Source: Aricia agestis
Taxonomy: Eukaryota > Arthropoda > Insecta > Lepidoptera > Lycaenidae
Direction: 5' to 3'
DNA length: 64,000 nucleotides
NCBI RefSeq assembly: GCF_905147365.1
Contig: NC_056425.1
Span: 10,815,001-10,879,000 of the forward strand
Shown here: in pieces, positions 23,013-32,329 of the stretch
Position numbering within the stretch: position 1 is the first letter of the stretch
How the letters are laid out: each line of letters begins with the position of its first letter
Made by a program: the position numbers and the translations under genes
The notes under the pieces: model-generated
The model's input: only the letters and a program-made list of their open reading frames with translations
The model's database searches: none
What the model was told of the DNA's origin: nothing

Positions 23013-23217
23013 CCTGCGGGGCTAAAATGGTCGCTTTGAAGAATCATGATATGAATCATAATGATTCATTTTTTAAAATCGCAAAATGCAACTCTGCTTG
23101 CAATTCATTTCTGTATTTTTGTACTGATTTGACATTTGTCAGTTTGACAGTTTTGACAATTCATTTGCTGAATTGATTGAGAGGAATTGCTAAATGTGAC
23201 TACTTTACCCCGCCCCG

Positions 23218-23352
23218 CAGTTCACCATTTCCTGATAAAGTGCCGAAAAGAGTATTCACAACTTTTTTGACAGATTCTCCATACTTGATCTGTCAAGTTA
23301 ATTAGTGGATAGCCTATTCGTCACTTATCAGGAAATGGTAAAACAGGCCTTA
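23218..23352. repeat. 125-bp MITE family, copy 1
   Basis: caccatttcctgataaagtg at the left and cacttatcaggaaatgg at the right, with acttttttgacagattctcc inside. Other copies: 23484-23565 (partial), 37917-38042 and 46013-46137. Confidence 0.8.
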
Positions 23353-23483
23353 CGTGTTGAATACAAGGTTCCAAAAATTAAAAACAAAACGGAAAAAAAA
23401 CCTCATCTGTCCCGAGTATTGAACTCGGGTTCTCTAGATTTGAGGCTTTACTTGTGATTGTGACATGACGGTGAAATTTAGGG

Positions 23484-23565
23484 GCTGTTTCACCACTTCC
23501 TGATAAGTGCCGGATACGCCATGCACCACTTAACTTGACAGATACTCCATATTCTATGGAAAATT
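23484..23565. repeat. 125-bp MITE family, partial copy 2
   Basis: ggggctgtttcaccacttcc, tgataagtgccggatacg and cttaacttgacagatactcc match the family, then the copy stops. Confidence 0.75.
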
Positions 23566-23849
23566 TTGTTTAGTTGTTTAGAGATTATGTTCCACATTTT
23601 CCTGCAACACATTTTCGTTGCCTGAAAAAAACGATTTAAACAAAATTTTCTAAAAAAAAATAGCTACGGAACCCTGACATCTACTGTCCCAACACACGCT
23701 TGTTGACTCAATAACCTGAAGGCTGCACTCCGCTAGACACACAACCTGCGCTCCGGTACTTACTGCACAAACGGGAACATTCTATACTTGCATTATGTTT
23801 ATCTTTTTGCCCGCAATTTCGTCTCCACGGAAATTCGGGGAACCTTAGA

Positions 23850-24100
23850 GCTGGCGCGCACTACGACTTTTTGTCGCGCGATTATTTTACCGACCAAAAT
23901 AAATTCAAGTAAAATGCCACTTTATGAAATAGGCTATAGATTTCATTTTCTACCGACATTTGTCTAGCGACCCATGCTGCCACTGCTTTTCAATGGCTTA
24001 GAGCAAAATGAAATCTATAACTTATTTCATAAAGTGGCATTTTATTTGAATTTGTGTAATAATCGCGCGACTAAAAGTCGTAGTGCGCGCCAGTTCTTAC
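23850..24100. repeat. 250-bp hairpin MITE
   Basis: gagctggcgcgcactacgac pairs with gtcgtagtgcgcgccagttc. Inner arms aaaatgccactttatgaaat/atttcataaagtggcatttt and gatttcattttctacc also pair. The interior tgtctagcgacccatgctgc recurs at 8350. Confidence 0.85.
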
Positions 24101-24111
24101 ACTTTGCTGTA

Positions 24112-25033
24112 GTTTTTTTTAATAAAATTAGAGTTAAACGAGTAAACGGGTCGCCTCATGGAAAGCAACTACCGTCGCTCATAGATAAGACACTCGCAAC
24201 TTCAGAAGAGGATATGGACGAACAGTCCATAGACGGCCCCAATTTTATAATTAAAAAAAAAAAAACTTCAGAAGAGTTGCGCGAGCGTTGCCGGCCTTTT
24301 AAGAGGAGTCCACACCGCCATTTTTCCATACAAACGTAGTCCCCTATTTCCTCCCTGGATAATACCGGTAGCGTTATGATTATTTTCCTGAATATCTATG
24401 GCCACTATTAGCATGTCCTTATGTTTTCTTTTTTTTTCATAATTTTATTACTTATTAAAAAAGATAAGGACGTCCAAAAACCCAAAAAAAAAAAAACTAG
24501 ATTTTCCTCTGTGTTCAAACACCCAGAAAACAAAACTGGCTAAAATATACAAAAAAAATAAAAGATAGGAACACAGCTCAAGCCTTGCTTTAATTCTTAA
24601 TAAAAAAAGTGCTTAAATCGGTTAAGTTTTGGAGAAGGAATCAGCGGACAACGAATCGAAGATTTTCTGTTCTTTTATTAGAACTTTTGTCGTGTTGTCT
24701 CTATCGCGCTCTGCGGTGGGAGACTTGAGATTGGTGAGACAGCAATACAATTTCAAATACCTATTTTTAATTTCTCTCGCCCCTGGTGTATTCTTTTAAG
24801 AGAGAATACGCTCTCTTCTTGAAGGTTTGTAGGTCGTATGAGTCCGGAAATATTGCTGGCAACAGTTCGTTCCAGACCTTTACTGGTAATAAAAGAATCA
24901 TATTATGTCTTTTGACGGGATCTAAAGTATATCCATACCAAATTTGATCAAAATCGGTTAGGCTATTTGAGCATGGAGAAATAACAGAGAAACAGGCACT
25001 ATTTAAAGTTATCAAAGATATTATAACGGCCAC
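24112..25033 (-). pseudogene. LINE ORF2 C-terminus and 3' UTR, interrupted by a TTAA element
   Basis: On the minus strand 25033-24796 encodes a typical LINE end (VWNELLPAIFPDSYDLQTFK, then KRAYSLLK). The expected continuation (KGRQR...; compare 33739-33921) is displaced to 24302-24112, where the gcccgtttactcg poly-A-side tail is found. Between them, 24303-24795 is a full copy of the TTAA-ended element (ends ttaagaggagtccacaccgc and cgcccctggtgtattctttt). TTAA is present at both junctions (24299-24302 and 24796-24799). Confidence 0.75.
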
Positions 25034-25649
25034 AATAGTTCGGAAACTGAAGCGTTAAAAAACTACAGTTTTAATAAATCCTTTTAGTTCCAAGAGCCGC
25101 GCTGTAGTATAAAAAGATAACTTTTATTATACTTTTTAATAGGTCATCATATTAATTGCTCGGTGAAGTAAAATTTAGTTTCTGGAGAGGAAATTAAGAT
25201 ATTATAAAGTTTTTTAGTATGGTATCCATACTGTACTTCTGTCTTTTATCTTTTCATGAAAAGGTCAGGTCACATTTTAGCGGTTTAGTCAGTACGTTTT
25301 GCAGCTTTTGCGTAAAAACAAAAATATAGGATAGTTTTGATGTAATGTTAACACTCTTCTTGTTTACTAATTTACTCAATAATATCTATATATTACATAA
25401 AACTCAAAGGTAACTGACTGACATGGTGATCTATCAACGCACAACCCAAACCACTGGACGGATCGGGCTCAAATTTGACATGTAGGTAGATGTTATGGCA
25501 TCCGCTAAGAAAGGATTTTCATCAATTCTACCCCTAAGGGGTCAAAATAGGGGATGAAAGTTTGTATATAATAATACTTGCTATCGCGAGCGAAGCCGCG
25601 GGCAAAAGCTCGTTATAATATAAGTACAGCACAGGAGGTGTTCACTATA
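25034..25649. other. Intergenic with a retroposon tail at about 25430-25610
   Basis: 25430-25610 (gatctatcaacgcacaaccc, gatgaaagtttgtatataat, gcgagcgaagccgcgggcaaa) is the same tail as 50730-50965 in the opposite orientation. The rest is AT-rich with no gene. Confidence 0.55.
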
Positions 25650-25915
25650 TACAGGGTATCACAAAAATAAGTGATAATACTTTAGGGTTTGTACGTGTTC
25701 CTTATAGAGAGTTCACTGTGAAAGTAGCAGCGCTGAAAGACCAAAATTTTTTTTCACTTTTGTATGGGGAAACTCGTGACGCTTGGGCCCTTGCCCATAC
25801 AAAAGTGAAAAAAAAAAATCGTCTTTCAGCACTGCTACTTTCACAGTGAACTCTCTAGAAGGAACACGTACACACCCCAAAGTATTATCACTTATTTTTG
25901 TTACACACTGTAGAT
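25650..25915. repeat. 265-bp hairpin MITE
   Basis: acagggtatcacaaaaataa / ttatttttgttacacactgt ends, with gagagttcactgtgaaagta / tactttcacagtgaactctc and cttttgtatgggg/cccatacaaaag inside. This is the best preserved member of the family at 10320, 39790 and 51000. Confidence 0.88.
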
Positions 25916-27720
25916 TCCAGATATTATGTTCTAGAACAGCACAAGTATCGGCGACAACACACGACTTAGCACATTGTTCGCCAGCCAGTTAGTGCTCGCT
26001 ATGTTCACGGTAATTAGGGTTGTCAAAATATTATTATAATAAACACAAAAATTACTAAGCAAAAAATGTGAATAAGTACTCCATTTTGATACACCCAGTG
26101 AAATTTTCACGGGCAAGACGAATCAAAAAATACATATTGAGCACAAATTTACAATTATTCAGAAACTGAAGCTGACTAAGCAAAAAATTATAATTTTAGC
26201 AATATGCAAGTGTATCTTGAAATATTTGTACAGTCTTATGTTTATTTAATAATCGGCCAAGTGCGATTTGGACTCGCGGACGAAGGGTACCGTACCAATA
26301 TAGAGCAAAAATAGTAAAAATTGTGTTTTTTGTATGGGAGCCCCCCTTTATTATTTATTTTATTCAAATTTTATTGTCAATTATTAAAATACAAATACAG
26401 CTGAGTATTTTTGTGTACATTTCAGGTGCCTACCTGTTGTCGTCATTGATACCGAGCAAAAAATGTTTGAAAAATCACGTTTGTTGCATGTTATACCCTT
26501 AAATATTTAATTTATTTTGTTTTTAGTATTTGTTGTTATAGCGACAACAGAAATACATAATCTGTGATTACTCTCTAGCTATTACCGTTCTTGAGTTACA
26601 GCTTGGAGACAGACGGTCAGTCGGACAGACGGACAGACGGACAGACATCGAAGTCTCAGTAATAGGGTCCCTTTTTACCCTTTGGGTACGGAACCCTAAA
26701 AATGAAGTGTTGTACATTACAAAGAGAAATATTACATGCATTAACATGCTTTGCTGGCGGTCTACTATCTCTACGTCTTTAGAATTTTTGATCAGCAGGC
26801 TTAGCATGGTCACCATAGAACAGATTTCTTTCTACGGAAGAATAGACAAAGTGACAGATAGATAAAGAAATCCGCCTGTCTGTCAATATGTCCATTCTTT
26901 CCCGTTTCTAATGCTGCTATGCCAAGTCTCCGGTCACGAGACTTAACTTGAGTTTTACATTTTATAGAGGTTTAGATAATTCCTGTTTTGACAGCCCTAT
27001 TAAACGTTGCGGCTCTTTGATCAATGCTCGGAAAGCGTCACCGGAACGGGCGCTGCGCCGACATACAACATACGTTCTATATTCTATAACATATTATTAG
27101 CATATTATATTATGCTCTCAACATTACTCAAACAACTAAGTAATAACATAACAGGAGCACCTCCATCGTGGGTATAGCAGACACAATAGATTTTCAATTG
27201 TTATGCGGCAGCCGGCTGCCGCTTGGGGATTGATATTGTGTTAACATTCTAGAGGGTGTTGACAGAACGATAAGTAAACCAATGCCCAATTTTTCCGCAT
27301 GGAAAAAGGTTAAATTATTAAATATATTTGAAGCAAATATTTGTATCTATATTTTTGTATAATAAAGACGAAGAGTTTGTTTGTTTGAACGCGGTAATCT
27401 CGTTCGAATGGAAAAAAATATTTTGTGTTGTTAAACGAGGAAGGCTTCAGAGTTGAGGCTATATAGCATCACGCTGCGAACAACAGGAGCGAAGAATCAG
27501 AGGAAAACGTAAAAAAAAATTTTAAACGTGCTGATCTCAGGAACTACTAAAGTGATTTTTATGGAATTCAGTACACTTACGAGTATAGAAGAGACCACGG
27601 GAAGGGACGTAGGCTCTTTGAGGGAAAATGTATAATTCCGTTGAAATTCCTAACGTCATAGTTACTTAAGAATCCCTGTGTCTTGGTAACACAAATATTA
27701 ATAAAATAATATTTGTTAGT
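25916..27720. repeat. Gene-free; contains a long 'acggaaccct' family repeat at 26251-26700
   Basis: 26251-26700 (reverse orientation) runs from aatcggccaagtgcgatttg to gggtacggaaccctaaaaa, with the accgttcttgagttacagct and gacagacggacagac blocks. It is the same family as 39898-40303, 57065-57511, 57722-58218 and 63036-63487. The remainder to 27720 is AT-rich without a gene. Confidence 0.7.
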
Positions 27721-27721
27721 G

Positions 27722-28056
27722 TTTTTTTTTTTTTATGAAATAAGGGGGCAAACGAGCAAACGGGTCACCTGATGGAAAGCAACTTCCGTCGCCCATTCGC
27801 AGCGTCAGAAGAGCTGCAAGTGCGTTGCCGGCCTTTTAAGAGGGAATAGGGTAATAGGGGAGGGTAGGGAAGGGAAGGGAAGGGAATAGTTGAGAGTAGG
27901 GAAGGGAATAGGGTAGGGGTTAGGGGATTGGGCCTCCGGTAAACTCACTCACTCGGCGAAACAGCGCAAGCGCTGTTTCACGCCGGTGTTCTGTGAGAAC
28001 GTGGTATTTATCTGGTCGAGCCGGCCCATTCGTGCCGAAGCATGGCTCTCCCACGT
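27722..28056 (-). repeat. SINE-like retroposon with CCCT minisatellite, copy 1
   Basis: Read on the minus strand it starts acgtgggagagccatgcttc, passes the gaaacagcgcttgcgctgtt hairpin and a (ttccctaccct)n tract, then a LINE-derived tail (ggccggcaacgca, gacggaagttgctttccatc, cgtttgctcgtttgcc), and ends in poly-A. Full copies also at 33689-34032 and 59414-59722; tail-only at 37630-37770. Confidence 0.8.
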
Positions 28057-28522
28057 ATAAATAGTTTGCCCCTAAGCTACAATTTAAAAATAATAGTTTA
28101 TTTTCATCATACAAAAAGCTATATCAATACTATCCAAAAGAAAATAAAAACAATATTATATATTGTAAGTAACCTATTGTTACTAAAGAAATTCAATTCT
28201 ATAGAAACAAATGAAGTAACATTGTCAAGAACCAACAGTATAAAGGCGAAGTTTTCAAAGTCCAGCGAACTCTCGGCTTCTTATTGTCCGGGAAAGGTCC
28301 TCAGACGTAATACTGTTTCACAAATAAATTGGATACCTTTTACATTTAGGTTGACGACGTGTGCCCTTTTCAAGTGTAACTTTATTTAGGTTCAAATGGA
28401 AAAAGTACGTGTAAACTTGTAAAGGCTGCGCACAGCTTTAAGATCGTTCGTACCACAGATTTTAGATGTTCTGAGGTTCGTACCGATAGCTTATGTCGTG
28501 CACACTCACCCTTAGGTTGGAT
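28057..28522. other. AT-rich intergenic sequence, no gene seen
   Basis: An open frame of 115 codons here has no recognisable domain and AT-driven composition. I do not support it as a gene. Confidence 0.35.
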
Positions 28523-28686
28523 TTATATGTTTTGTTCGCTATACCGCGAAGTTACAAGCAATTATCTATAATTAATACGCAAGCGAAAAACTTTGTGTCC
28601 CTTTTGACGAAAAATGCGGAAACGTAGGTGAATGAAATTTTGCACAGTTATAGTTTATATGGCGAAGGAGTGCATCGAGCTCTTAA

Positions 28687-29621
28687 GAGGATACACCAGG
28701 GGCGAGAGAAATTGAAAATAGGTATTTGAAAATGTATTGCTGTCTCACCAATCTCAAGTCTCCCACCGCAGAGCGCGATAGAGACAATACGACAAAAGTT
28801 CTAATAAAAGAACAGAAAATCTTCGATTCGTTGTCCGCTGATTCCTCCTCCAAAACTTAAGGCGAGGATAAACCTCAATTTGTTATTCCGCGACTTCCGG
28901 TTTACCTAGTTCCAATATAATAACGAAGTTTTAAAAAATATGAGGTATAAAGCACAATATTTAAAATACCTTAAACCATAAACATTTTAATAAAACTTAA
29001 TACTTTGGCTGTAATGAATTTACAAACTCACCTCCGATAAAAATCTATTTCATCGAAATATAAGTATTAACTAGGATAATTATACATTTTATTTGAATAA
29101 ATTGTTAGTAAATCTATATTAAAAATTCTTTAACCGAACAATTTTGTTTCTTAATGTTTATTTCCAAAGATATTAAAAAAAAAAACAAATCCGTTTGAGT
29201 GACTTCAGTTTTATGCTAAGCTAAAATGAATCTTATTGCGATGCGTATACGCTTGGTCTTTGGTTGTGTGCAAAGTTATAGTTTTGGATTGAGATTTATC
29301 CCCGCCTTAATCGATTTAAGTACTTTTTTCATTAAGAATTAAAGCAAGTCTTGAGCTGTGTTCCTATGTTTTGTTTTTTTTGTATATTTTAGCCAGTTTT
29401 GTTTTCTGGGTGTTTGAACACAGAGGAAAATCTTGCCATTTTTTTGGGTTTTTTGACGTTCTTATCTTTTTTAATAATAAAATTATGAAAAAGAAGAAAA
29501 CATAGGGACATGCTAATAGCGGCCATAGATATTCAGGAAAAAAATCGTAACTCTACCGGCATTATCCAGGGAGGAAACAGGGGACAGCGTTTGTATGGAA
29601 AAACGGCGGTGTGGATTCCTC
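28687..29621. mobile_element. Outer TTAA-flanked non-autonomous element
   Basis: TTAA at 28683-28686 and 29622-29625, with ends gaggatacaccaggggcg and gtgtggattcctc, the same ends as 43668-44148 and 24303-24795. It is interrupted by the next entry. No transposase is encoded. Confidence 0.8.
28861..29306. mobile_element. Inner TTAA-flanked element inserted into the outer one
   Basis: TTAA at 28857-28860 and 29307-29310. Terminal inverted repeat ggcgaggataaa / tttatccccgcc with one mismatch. The uninterrupted site is visible in the sister copies (cttaaatcggttaagttttg at about 24610 and 43975), where a single TTAA is present, so TTAA is a true target-site duplication. This is the hallmark of piggyBac-type transposition; no transposase is present. 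Confidence 0.88.
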
Positions 29622-29625
29622 TTAA

Positions 29626-29720
29626 CGGCATTTCAGACGTTGTAAGTATATATATCTTGCCGTTCTCAGAAACTTCGATAGCGCGATGCAGGAATGTTAG
29701 ACGAATTGTGGGTACCGCCA
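29626..29720 (+). repeat. Dispersed repeat, copy 2
   Basis: tttcagacgttgtaag, tatcttgccgttctcagaaa, cgatagcgcgatgcaggaat and gtgggtaccgccaca. Directly repeated at 31401-31497, so the intervening 1.7 kb is bracketed by direct copies. Confidence 0.7.
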
Positions 29721-30286
29721 CATCACCCCCCCCCCCTAAGACCTGTGGTATTCTTCGATGCGCTTGTGTTGTCAGGTGTGGGCCGAAGCTACGCGTGTGT
29801 GAGATATTATCCGTTTTGGAACATATTTATGAATATAAATGGCTATTATTTCAATAATAGTCTTAAAAGAAATAATTATTTATGTTAACAATGGTCCTTA
29901 TTAATATATAATATATAATATTATAACATTTTATCTTTCAACAGACAATATTGTTGTGTTTTCCGGTTATGATACTTTTGTTACAAAAAGTAAATGATTT
30001 AATTAAAAATCTAATAATTGAATACTTGATTTATGATGATTTTCAGGATAATTGTATTCTATGAATCATTGTGTTTATGATATTAGATCCAAAGCCTGGT
30101 AGTCAGACGTGGGGCAGAGTGACACGTCATTGGGGTTGTATATAAAGCGGGTTGTTTGATGGAAGGGGCTCACTATTTCTCTTGTCGTAAGCCTTGTCAC
30201 TCTGCCTCCTGTCAATGTGAATTGGCTCTGAGTACTTCGAACAAAGATCGTTATAAGTTAAGTATTTAAAGTATTTTATTGGTTTA

Positions 30287-30349
30287 AACGCTTCTAGGCC
30301 TTTTGGCTAAAATCAAAGTGTTAATATCTGTTCTTTTCAGCTTAATAAT
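30287..30349 (+). pseudogene. U2 snRNA-like 5' fragment
   Basis: cgcttctaggccttttggct, aaaatcaaagtgttaatatc and tgttcttttcagcttaata follow the nearly invariant first 60 or so nucleotides of U2 snRNA, including the branch-site recognition region. There are several substitutions and one or two inserted bases, and the match stops before the stem IIa region. It reads as a degenerate, 3'-truncated pseudogene rather than a working gene. Confidence 0.75.
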
Positions 30350-30423
30350 TGTTTTTTCAGAAAAGTTGTTTCGATTGCTTATGAAAATGAGGAAAAGCTA
30401 AGTGAATTGTACTTGTAAAGTAT

Positions 30424-30996
30424 TGTTACGGTACATGGTATACGGACACGTGGTGCCATCTAGCGACAAACCAGCGAAACTTACCAAGGGAGCACAGGCA
30501 ACATAAATCCCCTACTCAATACTAGATAGCATGAGGTGCGCAAGTACATACTCGAACCTTCTAGAAAAGTCCAACATTTTGTTTACGTGTTTACCGGTTT
30601 ATTTTGTTTACATGTTTACGTGTTTAGTTGTTTACTTTTATTGTGGTACATGCTCGAGCCTCCTAGAAAGTTCCCATGGTTGTTTACTTGTTTACGTGAA
30701 TCGGAACTTTCTGGAATTCGTCTCGCCATGTAAAAAGCCGCAGGCAGGCCCGGCAGTTCAGTTCGATCTGAGCGATCTTCGAGGCGACAACAAGTGATTT
30801 ATAGTGAGTGAACCAGTGAAACCTGCGACTTGGCTACGACCTAGGACAGTGATAGTACTTAGTGATTGGACCTAGTGATTAGTGTTTGGACTTAGTGCTA
30901 AGTGTTGTGACCTAGTGTTTAGTGCAGTGTAAAAAAAGTCTTCAAGAGAGTCACCAGGTCTTTCTCTCCAAATCCTTCGAACCCTAGCACGTAACA
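30424..30996 (+). mobile_element. Solo LTR of a retrovirus-like (Gypsy-type) retrotransposon
   Basis: The segment begins TGTTACG and ends CGTAACA (7-bp terminal inverted repeat) and is flanked by GTAT on both sides (30420-30423 and 30997-31000), a 4-bp target duplication. A TATA-like gtaaaaagcc at about 30731 and an initiator-like ttcagttcgatc at about 30753 mark a probable promoter. Beyond it, tagtgattggacctagtgat-type units repeat in the R/U5 part. No internal coding region is present, consistent with LTR-LTR recombination. Confidence 0.8.
30553..30720 (+). promoter_or_regulatory. Heat-shock-element and forkhead-motif cluster in the solo LTR
   Basis: Three sites match the heat-shock factor pattern of GAA/TTC units at 5-bp spacing: GAAccTTCtaGAA (30554-30566), GAAagTTC (30666-30673) and GAActTTCtgGAA (30704-30716). 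Between and around them are seven GTTTAC motifs, most within TGTTTAC, the forkhead core: near 30580, 30588, 30605, 30613, 30629, 30681 and 30689. One GTTTAG lies near 30622. Binding is inferred from motif matches only. Confidence 0.6.
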
Positions 30997-31000
30997 GTAT

Positions 31001-31339
31001 TAAAGTGTTTGTATTGTATTTACTAGTGTAATAAATCATGTCTTATTACTGGTGTTTATGATTTATACAATACTTTCATTTTACAAGCCTAACGAATTTC
31101 TGACACGTGCAATGACCAGAAAAGGGATCCTGTGCTCTGCTTGTTGACCGGTGGTTGTAGCCTATGGCTGCCCCGTTCAAGCCAGACACGGGTTCGACCG
31201 GTGCGGAAGCCTAACGCGGCTTATGGTCGAGGCGACCCGGTTATGCTTGATATCTGCTGACGTGGTGCGGATGTTGATGATGATTGGTGTCCAGAAGGAT
31301 ACATGTTCTTGTCGGTGGTCACCAATTTAAAGTTGTTTA
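31001..31339. other. Intergenic sequence, no gene seen
   Basis: Mixed composition with a GC-richer piece (31140-31260) of unknown origin. No ORF or repeat is recognised. Confidence 0.35.
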
Positions 31340-31497
31340 ATGGCGGCCGAAAAGGAAGATCTTCCGACCGAGAGAGATAGCATGCTCGGTCAGGCCGAAG
31401 CCCACTGACCTCATTTCAGACGTTGTATATATCTTGCCGTTCTCCGAAACTTTGATAGCGCGATGCAGGAATGTTAGGCGAATTGTGGGTGCCGCCA
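31340..31497 (+). repeat. Dispersed repeat, copy 3
   Basis: ggaagatcttccgaccgag, gagatagcatgctcggtc, gaagcccactgacctc, then the same end as 29626-29720 (gatagcgcgatgcaggaatg, gtgggtgccgccaca). Confidence 0.7.
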
Positions 31498-31900
31498 CAA
31501 GCTAATATTATTTTGAAATTATGCTTTTATCACACATTTTTTTAACAAATAAACATTACGCACACTACAATACGCGCACTCAAGAAGATGACAGATTTTT
31601 GAGTGACAAACCTATACATACGAAACTCTATAATTTATGGTTGAAGTCTGTTGACAACAAGTTAACAAATTGAAAATGGATTATAGTTTTTTTTATTGAA
31701 TCTTAGATACTATTAGACCTCAGAACAGGAAAATAAGTATTAGACAATGCTTACACGGCCAGTCTAAGATCAGCTGAGTCCCAGAGACAAGAGTTGAAAA
31801 AAATATTAAATGATAAAGTCAATATTTTTTTACAAATTAAACGTAGTAGTCCTAATGTCGTTGAAACTAAGGTCAAATTTCGACCATTGGGCGATGGGTA

Positions 31901-32329
31901 GTAATTAGTATGTAAGATTTATTTAAATGGTCGCGCTGTCATTTCAAGCTTGTCCTTGCTTGCTGCGATCCAGCCTTACTCCTCCTGACTCTTGAGCCCT
32001 GACTGAAATAGAGCTAAAAAATAAACACTGCCATTTTCCATTTCTCTAAATTCTAAATAGGAAATAGTAGTAGTAGGTACCTATGGTAGCAAGACAGTCG
32101 GTAATCATAGTCAGATAATATTGATCTGAAAAATATTATAAACCTAATGAAACTGTTTGTAATATCTCGGTAGAATAAAAGTTAAAATGTTTTAAATTAA
32201 ATCGATATTTGAAAGTCAATTAGTTTAATATTTAAATGTGGTTTCAAAGTTCATTACGCTACGCGTTGCAGTCAGTATTATAACGAGTACGCGTGCTAGC
32301 AGGACTTACAACATTTAAAATTTAAAACA
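31901..32329 (+). promoter_or_regulatory. Upstream region of the dehydrogenase gene
   Basis: AT-rich, without a clear TATA box. A tcagtatt initiator-like site lies near 32273, about 57 bp before the start codon. No repeat is recognised in the last 300 bp. The assignment is positional only. Confidence 0.35.

Larger units (their letters stand above)
28523..31900. repeat. Inverted-repeat element of the 4850-5417 family, split by about 2.8 kb of nested insertions
   Basis: 28523-28683 matches the left part of 4850-5417 (ggatttatatg, tacgcaagcgaaaaactttg, gacgaaaaatgcggaaa). 31498-31900 matches the following part (taatattattttgaaattat, acaaacctatacata, ggtcaaatttcgaccattgg). The join point in the intact copy is near 5037. 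Everything between was inserted later: a TTAA element with another nested in it, dispersed repeat copies, a U2-like fragment and a solo LTR. Confidence 0.65.

Noticed and set aside
27920..28114. 64-codon minus frame with YVGEPCFGTNGPARP-like sequence
   Set aside because: It is the head of the SINE-like family, repeated at 33.9 and 59.7 kb.
30424..30996. Host heat-shock gene promoter
   Set aside because: The segment has exact 7-bp inverted termini and a 4-bp target duplication, and no downstream heat-shock coding region, so an LTR fits better.
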